Positions 1-8,472 are shown, numbered from the stretch's first letter. The stretch: DNA of 40,616 nucleotides from Calditrichia bacterium (GCA_026983775.1 JALSTK010000139.1:1-40616), one strand, 5' to 3'. Numbers and translations: made by a program. Notes: generated by a model not told the origin, from the sequence alone.

Positions 1-122
1 TAAAAATTGCCAGGTGTTATTTGATAGCGTTCGCATAGTTCGGATACGGATACTTGATTCTCTAAATGCTCGCGTAGAATCTCTACTTTTTGAGCGGCAG
101 TGTAGGTTTTTTTCTTCTTCAT
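1..122 (-). CDS. IS3/IS911-type transposase OrfA, N-terminal 40 residues, cut by window edge
   Basis: Reading the minus strand from the ATG at 122-120 gives a 40-residue open frame running off the left edge. It starts MKKKKTYTAAQKVEIL and continues with a helix-turn-helix region containing VSVSELCERYQIT. This is the usual start of the DNA-binding OrfA of IS3-family elements, which binds the terminal inverted repeats. A ribosome-binding site (AAAAGGA) lies upstream at about 129-135. The sequence beyond it, toward position 185, should contain the element's left end, but I could not fix the boundary. The element lies directly left of an ISL3-type remnant, so two insertion sequences are stacked here. 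Family assignment rests on the HTH style only. Confidence 0.6.
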   Translation of the reverse strand, partial: MKKKKTYTAAQKVEILREHLENQVSVSELCERYQITPGNF

Positions 123-276
123 GTGGAATCCTTTTTAGCTTTTGGGTAATTTCTAAAATACAAAGCCAAAAGTCCAGTTCCATCGGAGGCAAAACATTTG
201 GACTGATTAAGATGAATGTAGAAATTTGATATTTATGACAATAAAACTATAAATCATCTCAAGAAGGAATATCCAA

Positions 277-1497
277 ATGCAAACAAATATATTCGAAGCC
301 GCTCTAAATATAGAATCACCATTTTTCATAAAAGACATTCAATTTGATGCGGAAGAAAAGCGTTTAGATATTTATATTGACTTTAAACGCGGTAGTAGTT
401 TTAGGTAGAAAAATGAAGTTTGTAAGGCCTATGATACAAAAGAGAAACAATGGCGTCAGTTAAATTTTTTTGAGCATGAATGTTATCTGAACGTAAGAGT
501 TTCCCGAATAAAACTACACGGCAGAAGCGTCAAACGGATATTTCTTCCCTGGGAAGGTCAAAATAGCGGATTTACATTGCTTTTTGAAGCGCTTATTTTA
601 CAGCTATGTAAAGCAATGCCGGTCAATCAGGTCGGGGCGTTAATTCAAGAAACAGATGATAAATTGTGGCGAATGCTTGAAAAATACATTGCTATTGCCA
701 GATAACTTGAAGATTTTTCAGAGTTAGAATCTATTGGCATGGATGAAACGTCAAAGAAAAAGCATCACGACTATATCACTTTATTTGTCGATATGAAAAA
801 GCGGAAAACCGTTTTCATAACGGAAGGTAAATCAAGTGAAACGGTAAAGAATTTTAAAGATGATTTAGAATCGCACGTGGGGGATGCCCAGGCTATTGAG
901 AATGTATGTTGCGACATGTCACCGGCTTTTATAAAAGGAGTTAAAGCCAATTTACCCAATGCCCAAATTACGTTTGATGAATTTCATATTCTGAAAATAA
1001 TTAATGATGCAGTGGATGAAGTCAGAAAAGAAGAAGCAAAGAATTTTGGTATCTTAAAAAACACAAAATATACTTTTATGAAAAACAACAAAAGTATTAC
1101 AAAAAAACAATTGCGTAAACTGGCGGAATTATCGATATCTAGAATGAATCTTAAATCAATGCAGGCCTTGCACATAAGAGAAAATTTTCAGGAAATTTAC
1201 CACGCTCAAACCAAATATGATTTTGAACGACTTCTTAAAAAGTGGTATTTCTGGGCGACTCACAGCAGACTTGAAGCAATAAATCAAGCGGCGTATACAA
1301 TTCGAGGACACTGGTATGGAATTTTGTCCTGGTTTGAGAGCAGAATTAATAATGGGATATTAGAGGGTTTAAACTCAATCATTCAATCCTGCAAGGCTAA
1401 AGCAAGAGGTTACAAGGCTACCCGATATTTTAAAATAATTGCGTATCTCGTTACCGGTGATTTGAAATTTGAACTTATTAATCCAAATATCCTATGA
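277..1497 (+). pseudogene. ISL3-family transposase, broken by two in-frame stops
   Basis: One frame runs from ATG 277 to the TGA at 1495-1497 and is interrupted by TAG at 406-408 and TAA at 703-705. Across these stops the translation keeps ISL3 transposase order: an N-terminal DNA-binding part (KQWRQLNFFEHECYL, then PWEGQNSGFTLLFEAL), then the catalytic domain. The third open stretch, 739-1497 (252 residues), holds the whole DDE core: D in IGMDETS (residue 2), D in CCDMSPAF (residue 59) and E in ILEGLNS (residue 209). The N-terminal zinc-ribbon cysteines expected in this family are gone: the first pair falls at the TAG and the second reads KLHGRS. RBS AAGAAGGA precedes ATG 277. The protein is probably inactive; whether the DDE fragment is made is unknown. 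Confidence 0.85.
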
Positions 1498-1510
1498 GGG
1501 ATAAAATGAT

Positions 1511-1534
1511 ACCCACACAAAACGAGAAAGAACC
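1511..1534. repeat. Probable right terminal inverted repeat of the ISL3-type element
   Basis: Shortly after the transposase stop, the minus-strand reading of 1534-1511 begins GGTTCTTTCTCGTTTTGTG, which has the GG(T/C)TCTTT start seen at ISL3-family ends. No clean partner was found on the left. The best candidate, near 125-147, matches only loosely and also contains the ribosome-binding region of the IS3-type orfA, so the left end may be lost. Confidence 0.45.
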
Positions 1535-1575
1535 TTTTTCTTCTTATTCTGGGTAGTGTTCATAATACGGCGTAT

Positions 1576-2059
1576 TTGTGGTCACTTATCTATCCCTTGT
1601 TTGTCCTCTTCCTGCTGGGTTCCCTTTTGGCCCTGATTCTTTTTCCTATTGTGACCGCGATAGGTCTGTTTCAGCAAACATTAAAAATTCCCGATCAAGA
1701 TCCCTCTGATTTGATTATTCGTTTTCTTGCTGTATATATCACGGTATATTTAATTGCTTTAGTTATGGAAAAAGTTAGAAATCATATCCAACAGCGTTTA
1801 CAGGTATCCAATCAGAAACTGGAAAAGCTTAACCTCGAAAATAAATCCCTCATTCAGGAATTACGCCGGTCACTAGATGAAATTACTACCTTACAGGGTA
1901 TTTTACCTATCTGCTCGAGATGTAAGAAAATTCGCAACGATGACGGGTATTGGGAACAGGTGGATGAATAATTTATGCCACCATAGCGATATTCAGTTTA
2001 CCCATAGTATCTACCCTCAGTGCAAAGCAGAACTATACCCGGAGTTAGGAAAAGAATAG
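1576..2059 (+). pseudogene. Truncated, frameshifted membrane sensor fragment with C-terminal CSRCKKIR domain
   Basis: The frame opens only 40 bases after the ISL3 element end and starts with a weak TTG (MWSLIYP), so the true 5' end was probably removed by the insertion. It encodes two hydrophobic segments (residues about 4-28 and 45-63), a coiled coil (about 68-112), then ILPICSRCKKIRNDDGYWEQVDE and a stop at 1969-1971. The tail CHHSDIQFTHSIYPQCKAEL continues in another frame up to 2059. Removing one A near 1970-1973 (GAATAATTT to GAATATTT) would join the halves as VDEYLCHHSDIQF. The motif with its later HSIYPQC partner is the conserved C-terminal module of many PAS/response-regulator-like signalling proteins, probably a metal site. 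Non-functional remnant. Confidence 0.7.
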
Positions 2060-2152
2060 GCTGATCTCCGAAAACCTGCGATTCATTTAAAGGATTCCGG
2101 ATTTAGGCTTTTCTACAGGATAATGTTGCTTTAAATAGAAAATCCTTTTAAA

Positions 2153-2181
2153 TTGAAATGTCCGTTATAAAAAAGGATAAA
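2153..2181 (+). promoter_or_regulatory. Candidate sigma-70-type promoter of the riboflavin operon
   Basis: TTGAAA (2153-2158) and GATAAA (2176-2181) are separated by 17 bases. Transcription would start near 2188, five bases before the first riboswitch helix. A second fit, TTGCTT-N17-TAAATT just upstream, cannot be excluded. Confidence 0.5.
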
Positions 2182-2192
2182 AAATAAGAATT

Positions 2193-2340
2193 AATCTTCG
2201 GGGCATGGTGAGGCGTAAAGCCAATTCCTGACCGACGGTAAAGACGTTTTTTTTCGTCTGAGCCCGTGACCTTCATTTTAGAATGAAGCTGATCCGGTGA
2301 AAAGCCGGAGCCGACGGTATAGTCCGGATGGGAGAAGATT
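2193..2340 (+). promoter_or_regulatory. FMN riboswitch (RFN element)
   Basis: The segment carries the RFN landmarks in order: ATCTTCGGGGCATGGTG, CCTGACCGACGGTA, GAGCCCGTGACC, a variable hairpin CTTCATTTTAGAATGAAG, GATCCGGTGAAAAGCCGGAG, then CCGACGGTATAGTCCGGATG and GGAGAAGATT. The ends pair exactly (AATCTTC 2193-2199 with GAAGATT 2334-2340) as helix P1. FMN binding is known to switch off downstream rib genes; here the next genes are ribD, ribE, ribBA and ribH and a terminator lies between, so transcriptional attenuation is the likely mode. Confidence 0.95.
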
Positions 2341-2392
2341 AGATACGGCAACACTGCGTCCAGGTGGTGTGCTGTTTTTCCCCTAGGTATAC

Positions 2393-2414
2393 CCCCGTAT
2401 TCATGCGGGGTTTT
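2393..2414 (+). terminator. Riboswitch-controlled intrinsic terminator
   Basis: CCCCGTA (2393-2399) pairs with TGCGGGG (2404-2410, one G-T pair) around a TTCA loop and is followed by TTTT. It sits 53 bases after the aptamer and 46 bases before the ribD ATG, where an FMN riboswitch expression platform is expected. The competing antiterminator was not worked out. Confidence 0.75.
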
Positions 2415-2460
2415 GTATATCCGGGCCTGCCCGTGTCCCGTAAGTAAAACGGGGACATCT

Positions 2461-3570
2461 ATGACTTCACATCACACCTATATGAAAAGGGCATTGCACC
2501 TGGCTGCCCAGGGCCTGGGATTCACCAGCCCGAATCCTGCGGTTGGAGCGGTGATTGTTAAGAACGGTAAAATTGTAGGCAGAGGTTATCATAAAAAAGC
2601 AGGCGCAGCGCATGCCGAAATAGTTGCCATACAACAGGCCGGAAACAAAGCCCGAGACGCAACTCTTTATGTTACGCTGGAGCCTTGCAACCATTTCGGC
2701 CGTACACCACCCTGCAGTCCGGCTATTGTTAGGGCCGGCATTAAACGTGTATTCTATGCTATACCCGATTCCCATTACCATGCCCGGAACCGTGGCGCAA
2801 AGTATTTGCAGCAACATGGGCTGGAAGTGATCCAGGGCCCCTGTACGGATGAAGCCAGACATTTAAACCGTTTTTTCTTCCATCGGATTCAAAGCGGAAG
2901 ACCGTATGTAATTGCCAAATTTGCGACCAGCCTTGATGGGAAAATTGCCACATCGAATGGCGAGAGTCAATGGATCACCGGTTCCCGGGCCAGGCAGGAA
3001 GCCCATTATTTACGCCGCATCACAGACGCCGTGTTAGTCGGTTCCGGTACGGTCTTAGCCGATAATCCTTCGCTTACTTCACGAAAAAATAATAAAGTGA
3101 TTAAATGCCCTTTGCGAATTGTACTGGATAGTTTAGGACAATTACCTACAAACCTAACATTATTCACGGATAAATATGCGGATAAAACGATTTTAGCCAC
3201 AACGATCCAGCTTCAACAGCCGAAAATGTCTCATTTCAGAGATAAGGGAACAGATGTTGTCGATTTTGGAATGAATAGTTCGGGGATGGTGAACCTGCCC
3301 GCAGTTTTGAATTATTTAGGAACAAAAGGAATCAATAGTTTACTGGTAGAAGGAGGCAGCCGGGTTTTGGGTGCTTTTGCGGAGCAAAATCTAATTGATG
3401 AAGTCTGGGGATTTCTGGCACCAATGGTCATCGGCGGGGAAAAAGCTCCCGGACCCTTTGGCGGTGAGGGAGCTCCTCGCTTATCTGAAGTGCTTCGTTT
3501 AAAACCATTTCAAATTAAACGTTTAGGCCAAGATATATTATTAACGGCTGCTGTTCGGAAAGAAGGATGA
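2461..3570 (+). CDS. ribD: Bifunctional riboflavin deaminase/reductase RibD
   Basis: RibD catalyses the second and third steps of riboflavin synthesis: deamination of the pyrimidine made from GTP, then NADPH reduction of its ribosyl side chain. The 369-residue product has the N-terminal cytidine-deaminase-like zinc domain (H51-A-E53, C76 and C85 in LEPCNHFGRTPPC) followed by the reductase domain from about residue 148 (VIAKFATSLDGKIA, later LLVEGGSRVLGAF). Length and domain order are normal. The frame extends upstream to a TTG at 2413, but that falls inside the terminator. ATG 2461 follows a GGGGA Shine-Dalgarno-like sequence and gives the expected N terminus. First gene of the operon; its stop overlaps the ribosome-binding site of ribE. 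Confidence 0.95.
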   Translation: MTSHHTYMKRALHLAAQGLGFTSPNPAVGAVIVKNGKIVGRGYHKKAGAAHAEIVAIQQAGNKARDATLYVTLEPCNHFGRTPPCSPAIVRAGIKRVFYAIPDSHYHARNRGAKYLQQHGLEVIQGPCTDEARHLNRFFFHRIQSGRPYVIAKFATSLDGKIATSNGESQWITGSRARQEAHYLRRITDAVLVGSGTVLADNPSLTSRKNNKVIKCPLRIVLDSLGQLPTNLTLFTDKYADKTILATTIQLQQPKMSHFRDKGTDVVDFGMNSSGMVNLPAVLNYLGTKGINSLLVEGGSRVLGAFAEQNLIDEVWGFLAPMVIGGEKAPGPFGGEGAPRLSEVLRLKPFQIKRLGQDILLTAAVRKEG

Positions 3571-3573
3571 ATT

Positions 3574-4218
3574 ATGTTTACGGGAATTGTCGAAGAAAAA
3601 GGAAGCGTCATATCCGTATGGAATAATCCTTCCGGGGCGCGTTTAACCCTTTCTGCAAAAAAAGTGTTAAAAGGAGTAACTCCAGGCGATAGTATTGCCG
3701 TTAACGGTGTTTGCTTAACAATCATTCGTTATTCGCAAAAGTCAATCACGGTAGAGCTCTCGCCAGAAACTCTTAAACGCAGCAATCTAGGCAACTTGCA
3801 AACAGGAAGCGGGGTACATCTGGAACGTGCGCTTCAGTTATCTTCACCGATAGGCGGACATTTTGTGCAGGGGCATGTGGACGGCACGGGAACCGTTCAA
3901 AAATTTAAAAAAGAGGGCAATACGCTTGTTATGTTTATCGGGGCGGGAGCCGATTTATTACATTATCTGGTTCCCAAAGGCTTCGTAGCTTTGGACGGTG
4001 TCAGTTTAACCGTAATTGAGGTTAAGAAATCTCATTTTTCGGTTACATTGGTTCCATTCACCCGGGAACAAACTTATCTGGCTGACCGTCCCGTGGGGTA
4101 TCGGGTTAATATGGAAGTTGACATTCTGGGAAAATATGTGAAAAAATTTCTTACCAATAGTAACGTTGCCGGTGATCGGATAACCATGGATTTTCTGGCA
4201 AAAAACGGATTTAAATGA
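3574..4218 (+). CDS. ribE: Riboflavin synthase alpha subunit RibE
   Basis: Riboflavin synthase dismutates two 6,7-dimethyl-8-ribityllumazine molecules into riboflavin and the pyrimidine substrate of RibH. The 214-residue protein begins MFTGIVEEKGSV, the invariant start of the family. It has the two repeated lumazine-binding barrels, roughly residues 1-90 (GDSIAVNGVCLTI) and 98-190 (GHVDGTGTV, FVALDGVSLTVIEV). Length is typical. ATG 3574 comes three bases after the ribD stop, with AAGAAGGA overlapping that stop, so the two are translationally linked. Called ribE in the E. coli convention (ribC in some species). Confidence 0.95.
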   Translation: MFTGIVEEKGSVISVWNNPSGARLTLSAKKVLKGVTPGDSIAVNGVCLTIIRYSQKSITVELSPETLKRSNLGNLQTGSGVHLERALQLSSPIGGHFVQGHVDGTGTVQKFKKEGNTLVMFIGAGADLLHYLVPKGFVALDGVSLTVIEVKKSHFSVTLVPFTREQTYLADRPVGYRVNMEVDILGKYVKKFLTNSNVAGDRITMDFLAKNGFK

Positions 4219-4230
4219 GCAGGAGTTTCC

Positions 4231-5460
4231 ATGGAAAGGGAATATTTTAATTCCGTCGAAGAAGGGTTGAAGGACCTTAAATCCGGAAAACCCGTGGTTT
4301 TAATGGATAGCACGGGTCGGGAGAATGAAGGAGATGTGATTGTTGCTGCCGAATTTGCCGATGCAAAAGCAATTAATTTCATGGCTACCCACGCCCGTGG
4401 TCTGATCTGTATTGCTATGACCCCGGAGCGCCTGGAACAGTTACACATAACTTTGATGAAAAAACATCAACCAAATCAATCGGAATTCCAAAGTCCTTTT
4501 ACTGTATCGGTGGATGCCGCTCAAGGCATTACGACTGGAATTTCCGCTGCAGACCGGGCCCAAACCGTAAAGGTTTTAATCAGCGGGGAAACGAGGGCTC
4601 GTGATTTAGTTTCACCGGGGCACTTGTTTCCCTTAAAAGCACATCCCCAGGGTTTGGTCGCCCGGCAGGGGCATACAGAAGCCAGCGTGCAACTAATGAA
4701 ACAGGCCGGATTATACCCCGCGGCCGTTATTTGTGAAGTAATGAATGCCGACGGAACGATGGCCCGTTTGGCGGACCTTAAGCTATTTGCCGCCAAACAC
4801 GGCCTTAAGCTGATATCCATCGAACAATTGAAAGAGTACCGCCCTTTTCCGAAAACTGATCGGAATTATTGCACCTCTGGTACCGCAGTGGTACCCACTC
4901 CATTTGGAATCGGAAGAATGAAAGCCTTTGCGGATCATAACGGCCGGGAACATCTGGTCATACGATACGGTACACCGGGGGATAATCCCTTGGTGCGTAT
5001 TCACTCCGAATGTTTAACCGGAGATGTTTTCGGATCATTACGCTGCGATTGTGGCGAGCAGCTAAAAGCGGCCCAAGCAAGAATTGCTGCTGAAGGAGCG
5101 GGTATCATTATTTATTTAAGGCAAGAAGGGAGGGGGATTGGCCTTTGCAACAAGTTGAACGCCTATGCCCTGCAGGAAAAAGGCTTCGATACAGTGGAAG
5201 CGAATGTACACTTAGGTTTCGCCTCAGACGAGCGGGACTATCGGATCGCTGCTGAAATCTTAAGAGAAATGAAATTATACAGCATACGGTTATTAACCAA
5301 TAATCCACAAAAAATACAGGATTTGGAAAAGAATGGCGTGTCGGTCTCGGAACGAATTCCCTTGCAAATCAAGGCCCGTGAGGAAAACAGACGTTATCTG
5401 GAAACAAAACGAATTAAAATGAATCATTTATTATCGGAAGAGTTGTTGCAAATTAAATAA
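4231..5460 (+). CDS. ribBA: Fused DHBP synthase / GTP cyclohydrolase II RibBA
   Basis: This 409-residue fusion supplies both precursors of the lumazine ring. The N-terminal domain (about 1-205) makes 3,4-dihydroxy-2-butanone 4-phosphate from ribulose 5-phosphate and shows the acidic loop DSTGRENEGD (residues 26-35) and the later GHTEASV. The C-terminal domain (about 206-409) opens the GTP imidazole ring. Its zinc cysteines are C261, C272 and C274 in CLTGDVFGSLRCDCGEQ, followed by RQEGRGIGL. Both active sites look intact, so I expect two activities. A good AGGAG lies before ATG 4231, 12 bases after ribE, so it is cotranscribed. Confidence 0.95.
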   Translation: MEREYFNSVEEGLKDLKSGKPVVLMDSTGRENEGDVIVAAEFADAKAINFMATHARGLICIAMTPERLEQLHITLMKKHQPNQSEFQSPFTVSVDAAQGITTGISAADRAQTVKVLISGETRARDLVSPGHLFPLKAHPQGLVARQGHTEASVQLMKQAGLYPAAVICEVMNADGTMARLADLKLFAAKHGLKLISIEQLKEYRPFPKTDRNYCTSGTAVVPTPFGIGRMKAFADHNGREHLVIRYGTPGDNPLVRIHSECLTGDVFGSLRCDCGEQLKAAQARIAAEGAGIIIYLRQEGRGIGLCNKLNAYALQEKGFDTVEANVHLGFASDERDYRIAAEILREMKLYSIRLLTNNPQKIQDLEKNGVSVSERIPLQIKAREENRRYLETKRIKMNHLLSEELLQIK

Positions 5461-5487
5461 AATTAAGAAATAATAAGGGAGTTTGTG

Positions 5488-5958
5488 ATGATTAAAGAAT
5501 ATACGGGAAATTTAGTCGGCCAGGAATTGCGGATGGGTATTGTTGTCTCCAGATGGAATGATTTTATGACCGGCAAACTATTGGAAGGAGCTCTGGATAG
5601 TCTGACCCGTCATGGAATTTTGGAAGATCGGATTGAAATAGCCAGGGTGCCGGGCAGTTTTGAACTACCTTTGGCAGCGAAAATGATGGTACAGTCAGGA
5701 AAATACGATGCAGTGATTTGTTTGGGAGTTATTATCCGCGGCGTTACCCCGCATTTCGATTTTGTAGCCGCAGAAACTACCAAGGGTATTGCCCAGTTAG
5801 GTCTGGAAAGCAATATTCCTCTAACCTTTGGGATCATTACCAGCGATACAATCGAGCAGGCCATTGAAAGGGCGGGCAGCAAGGGAGGCAATAAGGGAAC
5901 GGAAGCGGCCTTGGCCGCGATTGAAATGGCCAATTTACTGAAACAAATTAAGAGCTAA
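5488..5958 (+). CDS. ribH: Lumazine synthase RibH
   Basis: RibH condenses the RibD/phosphatase pyrimidine product with DHBP from RibBA to give 6,7-dimethyl-8-ribityllumazine, the substrate of RibE. The 156-residue product carries the family signatures [27 protein letters not shown] and [14 protein letters not shown], and the C-terminal [13 protein letters not shown]. Length is normal for the shell-forming or pentameric enzyme. I use ATG 5488 because AAGGGA ends eight bases before it; a GTG three bases earlier is possible. It completes the pathway downstream of the FMN switch. Its last 11 bases overlap the end of the convergent hemerythrin gene. Confidence 0.95.
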   Translation: MIKEYTGNLVGQELRMGIVVSRWNDFMTGKLLEGALDSLTRHGILEDRIEIARVPGSFELPLAAKMMVQSGKYDAVICLGVIIRGVTPHFDFVAAETTKGIAQLGLESNIPLTFGIITSDTIEQAIERAGSKGGNKGTEAALAAIEMANLLKQIKS

Positions 5959-6451
5959 TATCTTTGCGCGGTTTCTCCCAGAAAGGAGGATTCCAGGTAA
6001 TGCAAGCCGGCACATGCTGTTCTTTCAATTGTTTACCGACCAGTTGCAATATATCAGCGGTGAAGTGTTCCTCAACGGCCGGGAAAAATTGGTTCTCTTC
6101 AAAACGAACATGGTCGGTTAACAGTTTAGCAAACCGCTCCATGTAGCTCATTTTCTGCTCTGAATTATTACTCTTTACTATTCGATCGAATAGATCATTG
6201 AATTCCCGATGTTCATCAAGTGTTCTTTGTTTTATTCCGGGGTCAATAGCTTCCGCTTCAGTTCGATTTATGATGATATTTTCCTCCCGGTCGAAATGTG
6301 GCCTTAAATCATGTTGCCAAATAAACTCGATGAATTCCTGTAAAATCGATACTGCGGTTTGATTCTCCAAACCTCTCTGAATACGGCTGGCATTCACCAG
6401 GGCACTATGATGTTCCCATGACAATGGGATAAGTTCTTTGGAACGTTTCAT
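5948..6451 (-). CDS. Hemerythrin HHE-domain protein
   Basis: The 167-residue soluble protein consists of one four-helix hemerythrin-like domain. Candidate di-iron ligands are visible: H14/H15 (WEHHSALV), H52 and E56 (HFDREEN), H81 (DEHREF), H114 and E118 ([12 protein letters not shown]). Such proteins bind O2 or NO or protect iron-sulfur enzymes; the exact role cannot be read from the sequence. No signal peptide, so cytoplasmic. Its 3' end overlaps ribH tail to tail by 11 bases, so the two messages are antisense there. It could belong functionally with the DUF2249 genes 2 kb downstream, since these families often co-occur in nitric-oxide and anaerobic-respiration loci, but that is inference. 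Confidence 0.85.
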   Translation of the reverse strand: MKRSKELIPLSWEHHSALVNASRIQRGLENQTAVSILQEFIEFIWQHDLRPHFDREENIIINRTEAEAIDPGIKQRTLDEHREFNDLFDRIVKSNNSEQKMSYMERFAKLLTDHVRFEENQFFPAVEEHFTADILQLVGKQLKEQHVPACITWNPPFWEKPRKDISS

Positions 6452-6668
6452 ATTTTGTATGACCCTTTTTAGTAATCGCCTGAAATATAAGAAAATATAA
6501 ACAAAAAGAATATTTTATTCTAAAAATTGCAATTCATGAATAGAAACGGTTTTCCAGAAGCATTACTTCGTGTCCGCTTATAAACCATTCATATTTTTTT
6601 CAGAGACTTAATTTCAGGGAAATATTGTCGAAGGTATAAATTCAAATTCAAAATAAGGAAATCATATC

Positions 6669-7916
6669 ATGCTTTTTCGATCCGTTTTTATCATCCTAAT
6701 GTTTTTCTCTATAACATTTGGTCAGGATTTTTGGCAAAGGCTCAATATGCAGCCCCATTTGAGTATATACGCCTTAACGAGTGATCAGTCGGGAAATATT
6801 TTTGCCGGTGGCTATGGACAGGGTTTGTTTAAATCCACAAATAACGGTGCCCATTGGGATAGCAGCGGTTTGGCCGGATATTGGATTAAAGATATGGATG
6901 CGAATGATCATGGCGATATCTTTCTGGTTGGTATTGGAAACACATATGGTAGCGGTATATTTCGTTCCAAAGATCAGGGTACATCCTGGGAGAAAGTTCT
7001 TAATCTGGATAATTACGGCGGATTCAACTGCGTGTATGTGGCTCCAGATGGCACTATTTGGACCGGATTAAACTACTCCGGGAGTTATAACGGAATATAT
7101 AAATCGAGTGACAATGGTGATTCATGGAATAAAATTTTTACAGATACTAAAAATTTTTATGATATCATTGCGAAACCGGATGGGAAAATATTTGCCGCGT
7201 CTTATGGACGCATTTATTATTCCACAGACAACGGTCTTAATTGGAATTATTCCGAGCAGGGTTTAAGCGCTTCGGAAATAAAAGCCATGGCCGTAAATTC
7301 GGGCGGACAGGTATTTGCCGCTTCTGCCGGATATGGTATCTACCGTTCGGATGATAATGGTTTGACCTGGGACAGGGTGGCTTCTGCCGGACCGGATTAC
7401 TCCTGTATTTTAGTAACGCCCGATCAACGGATTTATGCCGGAACACAGGGTTACTGGTTGTCTTTTTCGGAAGATTCCGGAGATAGCTGGAGTCTGTTGA
7501 ACAACGGTTTGACCAATAAATATATCCTCTCTCTTTGTCTCGATAAAGACGGTTACCTGTTTACCGGTACCGATACATCTGGCGTATACCGTAGTATTAA
7601 TCCGGTAGTAACAGGAATAGTTAAATCGGGGAATCCAGTACATGACTTTCGTTTAGAACAGAATTATCCCAATCCCTTCAATCAGGAAACCGTACTGCGA
7701 TATACAATAGGTAATCACAATTCGGCGGCGGAACCTGTTCGCCTGACAATATACAATATTTTGGGTCAGGTTATAAAGGAATGGGTGCATTGGCAGCAAA
7801 GGCCGGGAACCTACCAGGTGAAATTTGATGCCAGCGGTCTGACGTCAGGTGTATATTTTTATAAATTGCAAGCCGGATCATTTTCTCAGATTCGTAAAAT
7901 GATGTATTTACAGTAA
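6669..7916 (+). CDS. Exported Asp-box (BNR) repeat protein with T9SS sorting domain
   Basis: A 415-residue protein with a signal peptide (residues 1-18, cleavage likely after ITFG). At least six Asp-box repeats of the form S-x-D/N-x-G-x-x-W follow (STNNGAHW, SKDQGTSW, SSDNGDSW, STDNGLNW, SDDNGLTW, SEDSGDSW), spaced about 40-48 residues, consistent with a beta-propeller of the sialidase/sortilin/HCF136 type. From about residue 322 it has a type IX secretion C-terminal domain: FRLEQNYPNPFN, then a beta-sandwich ending SGVYFYKLQAG...KMMYLQ. The product should cross the outer membrane by T9SS and be surface-anchored or released. Sialidase catalytic residues were not recognised; a binding role is as likely. 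RBS AAGGAA precedes ATG 6669. It appears to be a single-gene unit. Confidence 0.85.
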   Translation: MLFRSVFIILMFFSITFGQDFWQRLNMQPHLSIYALTSDQSGNIFAGGYGQGLFKSTNNGAHWDSSGLAGYWIKDMDANDHGDIFLVGIGNTYGSGIFRSKDQGTSWEKVLNLDNYGGFNCVYVAPDGTIWTGLNYSGSYNGIYKSSDNGDSWNKIFTDTKNFYDIIAKPDGKIFAASYGRIYYSTDNGLNWNYSEQGLSASEIKAMAVNSGGQVFAASAGYGIYRSDDNGLTWDRVASAGPDYSCILVTPDQRIYAGTQGYWLSFSEDSGDSWSLLNNGLTNKYILSLCLDKDGYLFTGTDTSGVYRSINPVVTGIVKSGNPVHDFRLEQNYPNPFNQETVLRYTIGNHNSAAEPVRLTIYNILGQVIKEWVHWQQRPGTYQVKFDASGLTSGVYFYKLQAGSFSQIRKMMYLQ

Positions 7917-8006
7917 CGGCCTTGAAAAGGATCGTAATTCCACTTTCTTTTATCGGGCTCTACTGGATTTCATGTGGTTGAAGGCCGTAAAAATGTCATA
8001 CCAAAA

Positions 8007-8098
8007 TTTCTAAAGTAAAAAAATTGAAAGGCGCTCTAAGTTGTTGTAAATTATGTTTGTTACGAACGTAATAACAACAACAAAAGAGCACCTTTCAA
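8007..8098. repeat. Palindromic repeat, copy 1, at the IS1380-type remnant
   Basis: Positions 8007-8045 match 10792-10830 at 36 of 39 bases in the same orientation. Here the repeat grows into a long imperfect palindrome, 8024-8098: TTGAAAGGCGCTCT at the left arm faces AGAGCACCTTTCAA at the right, with GTTGTTGT/ACAACAAC inside. It lies immediately upstream of the IS1380-like transposase start and is probably that element's terminal region. Confidence 0.7.
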
Positions 8099-8451
8099 GT
8101 GAAAAACAAAAATAGAGTAAAATCAGTTAAGACATCTTTCACGGGTGGCAATTTAACCATCTATTTCGGTATTTACCCGCTGTTTAAATTTATGAAAAAA
8201 ATGAGAATAAATCATTTTTTGAGCAAAAAATATCTTTGGCAGAGAAATCCAATCAACACTATGCGCTCAGTAAAATACTGAATTCGGTTATTTTAGGAAC
8301 GTTAATCGGAATGAATCGCCTTATCAAAATAGAGAACTTTACCCTGGACCCTCTGATACGTCATTTATTAGCGATAGAAGACAAACTGGATATTTATACG
8401 ATTCGCTATTATATCAATAAATTTGGGATGAAACAAAATTCAGGAACTTAG
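8099..8451 (+). pseudogene. IS1380-type transposase, truncated and frameshifted N-terminal fragment
   Basis: A GTG at 8099 opens VKNKNRVKSVKTSFTGG..., then a stop near 8281. A second frame from about 8230 continues LAEKSNQHYALSKILN and GTLIGMNRLIKIENFTLDPLIRHLL up to TAG 8449-8451. The join is the run of six A's at about 8225-8230; a seventh A restores one reading frame (SKKISLAEKSNQHYA). The pattern (an N-terminal GGN-L domain, then a helical domain with GMxR and DPLI) resembles the start of IS1380-family transposases, normally over 400 residues. The catalytic part is missing, so the element is dead. It is flanked upstream by the palindromic repeat and downstream by a strong terminator. Confidence 0.6.
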
Positions 8452-8472
8452 AAATTTAGGTATAAATTAAAA

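Noticed and set aside
14-229. 71-codon plus-strand open frame at the left end
   Set aside because: It is antisense to the IS3-type OrfA reading, which has a good start, ribosome-binding site and HTH sequence.
7916-7988. Terminator for the Asp-box gene (ACGGCCTT / AAGGCCGT)
   Set aside because: The arms are 57 bases apart and no T tract follows on the plus strand.
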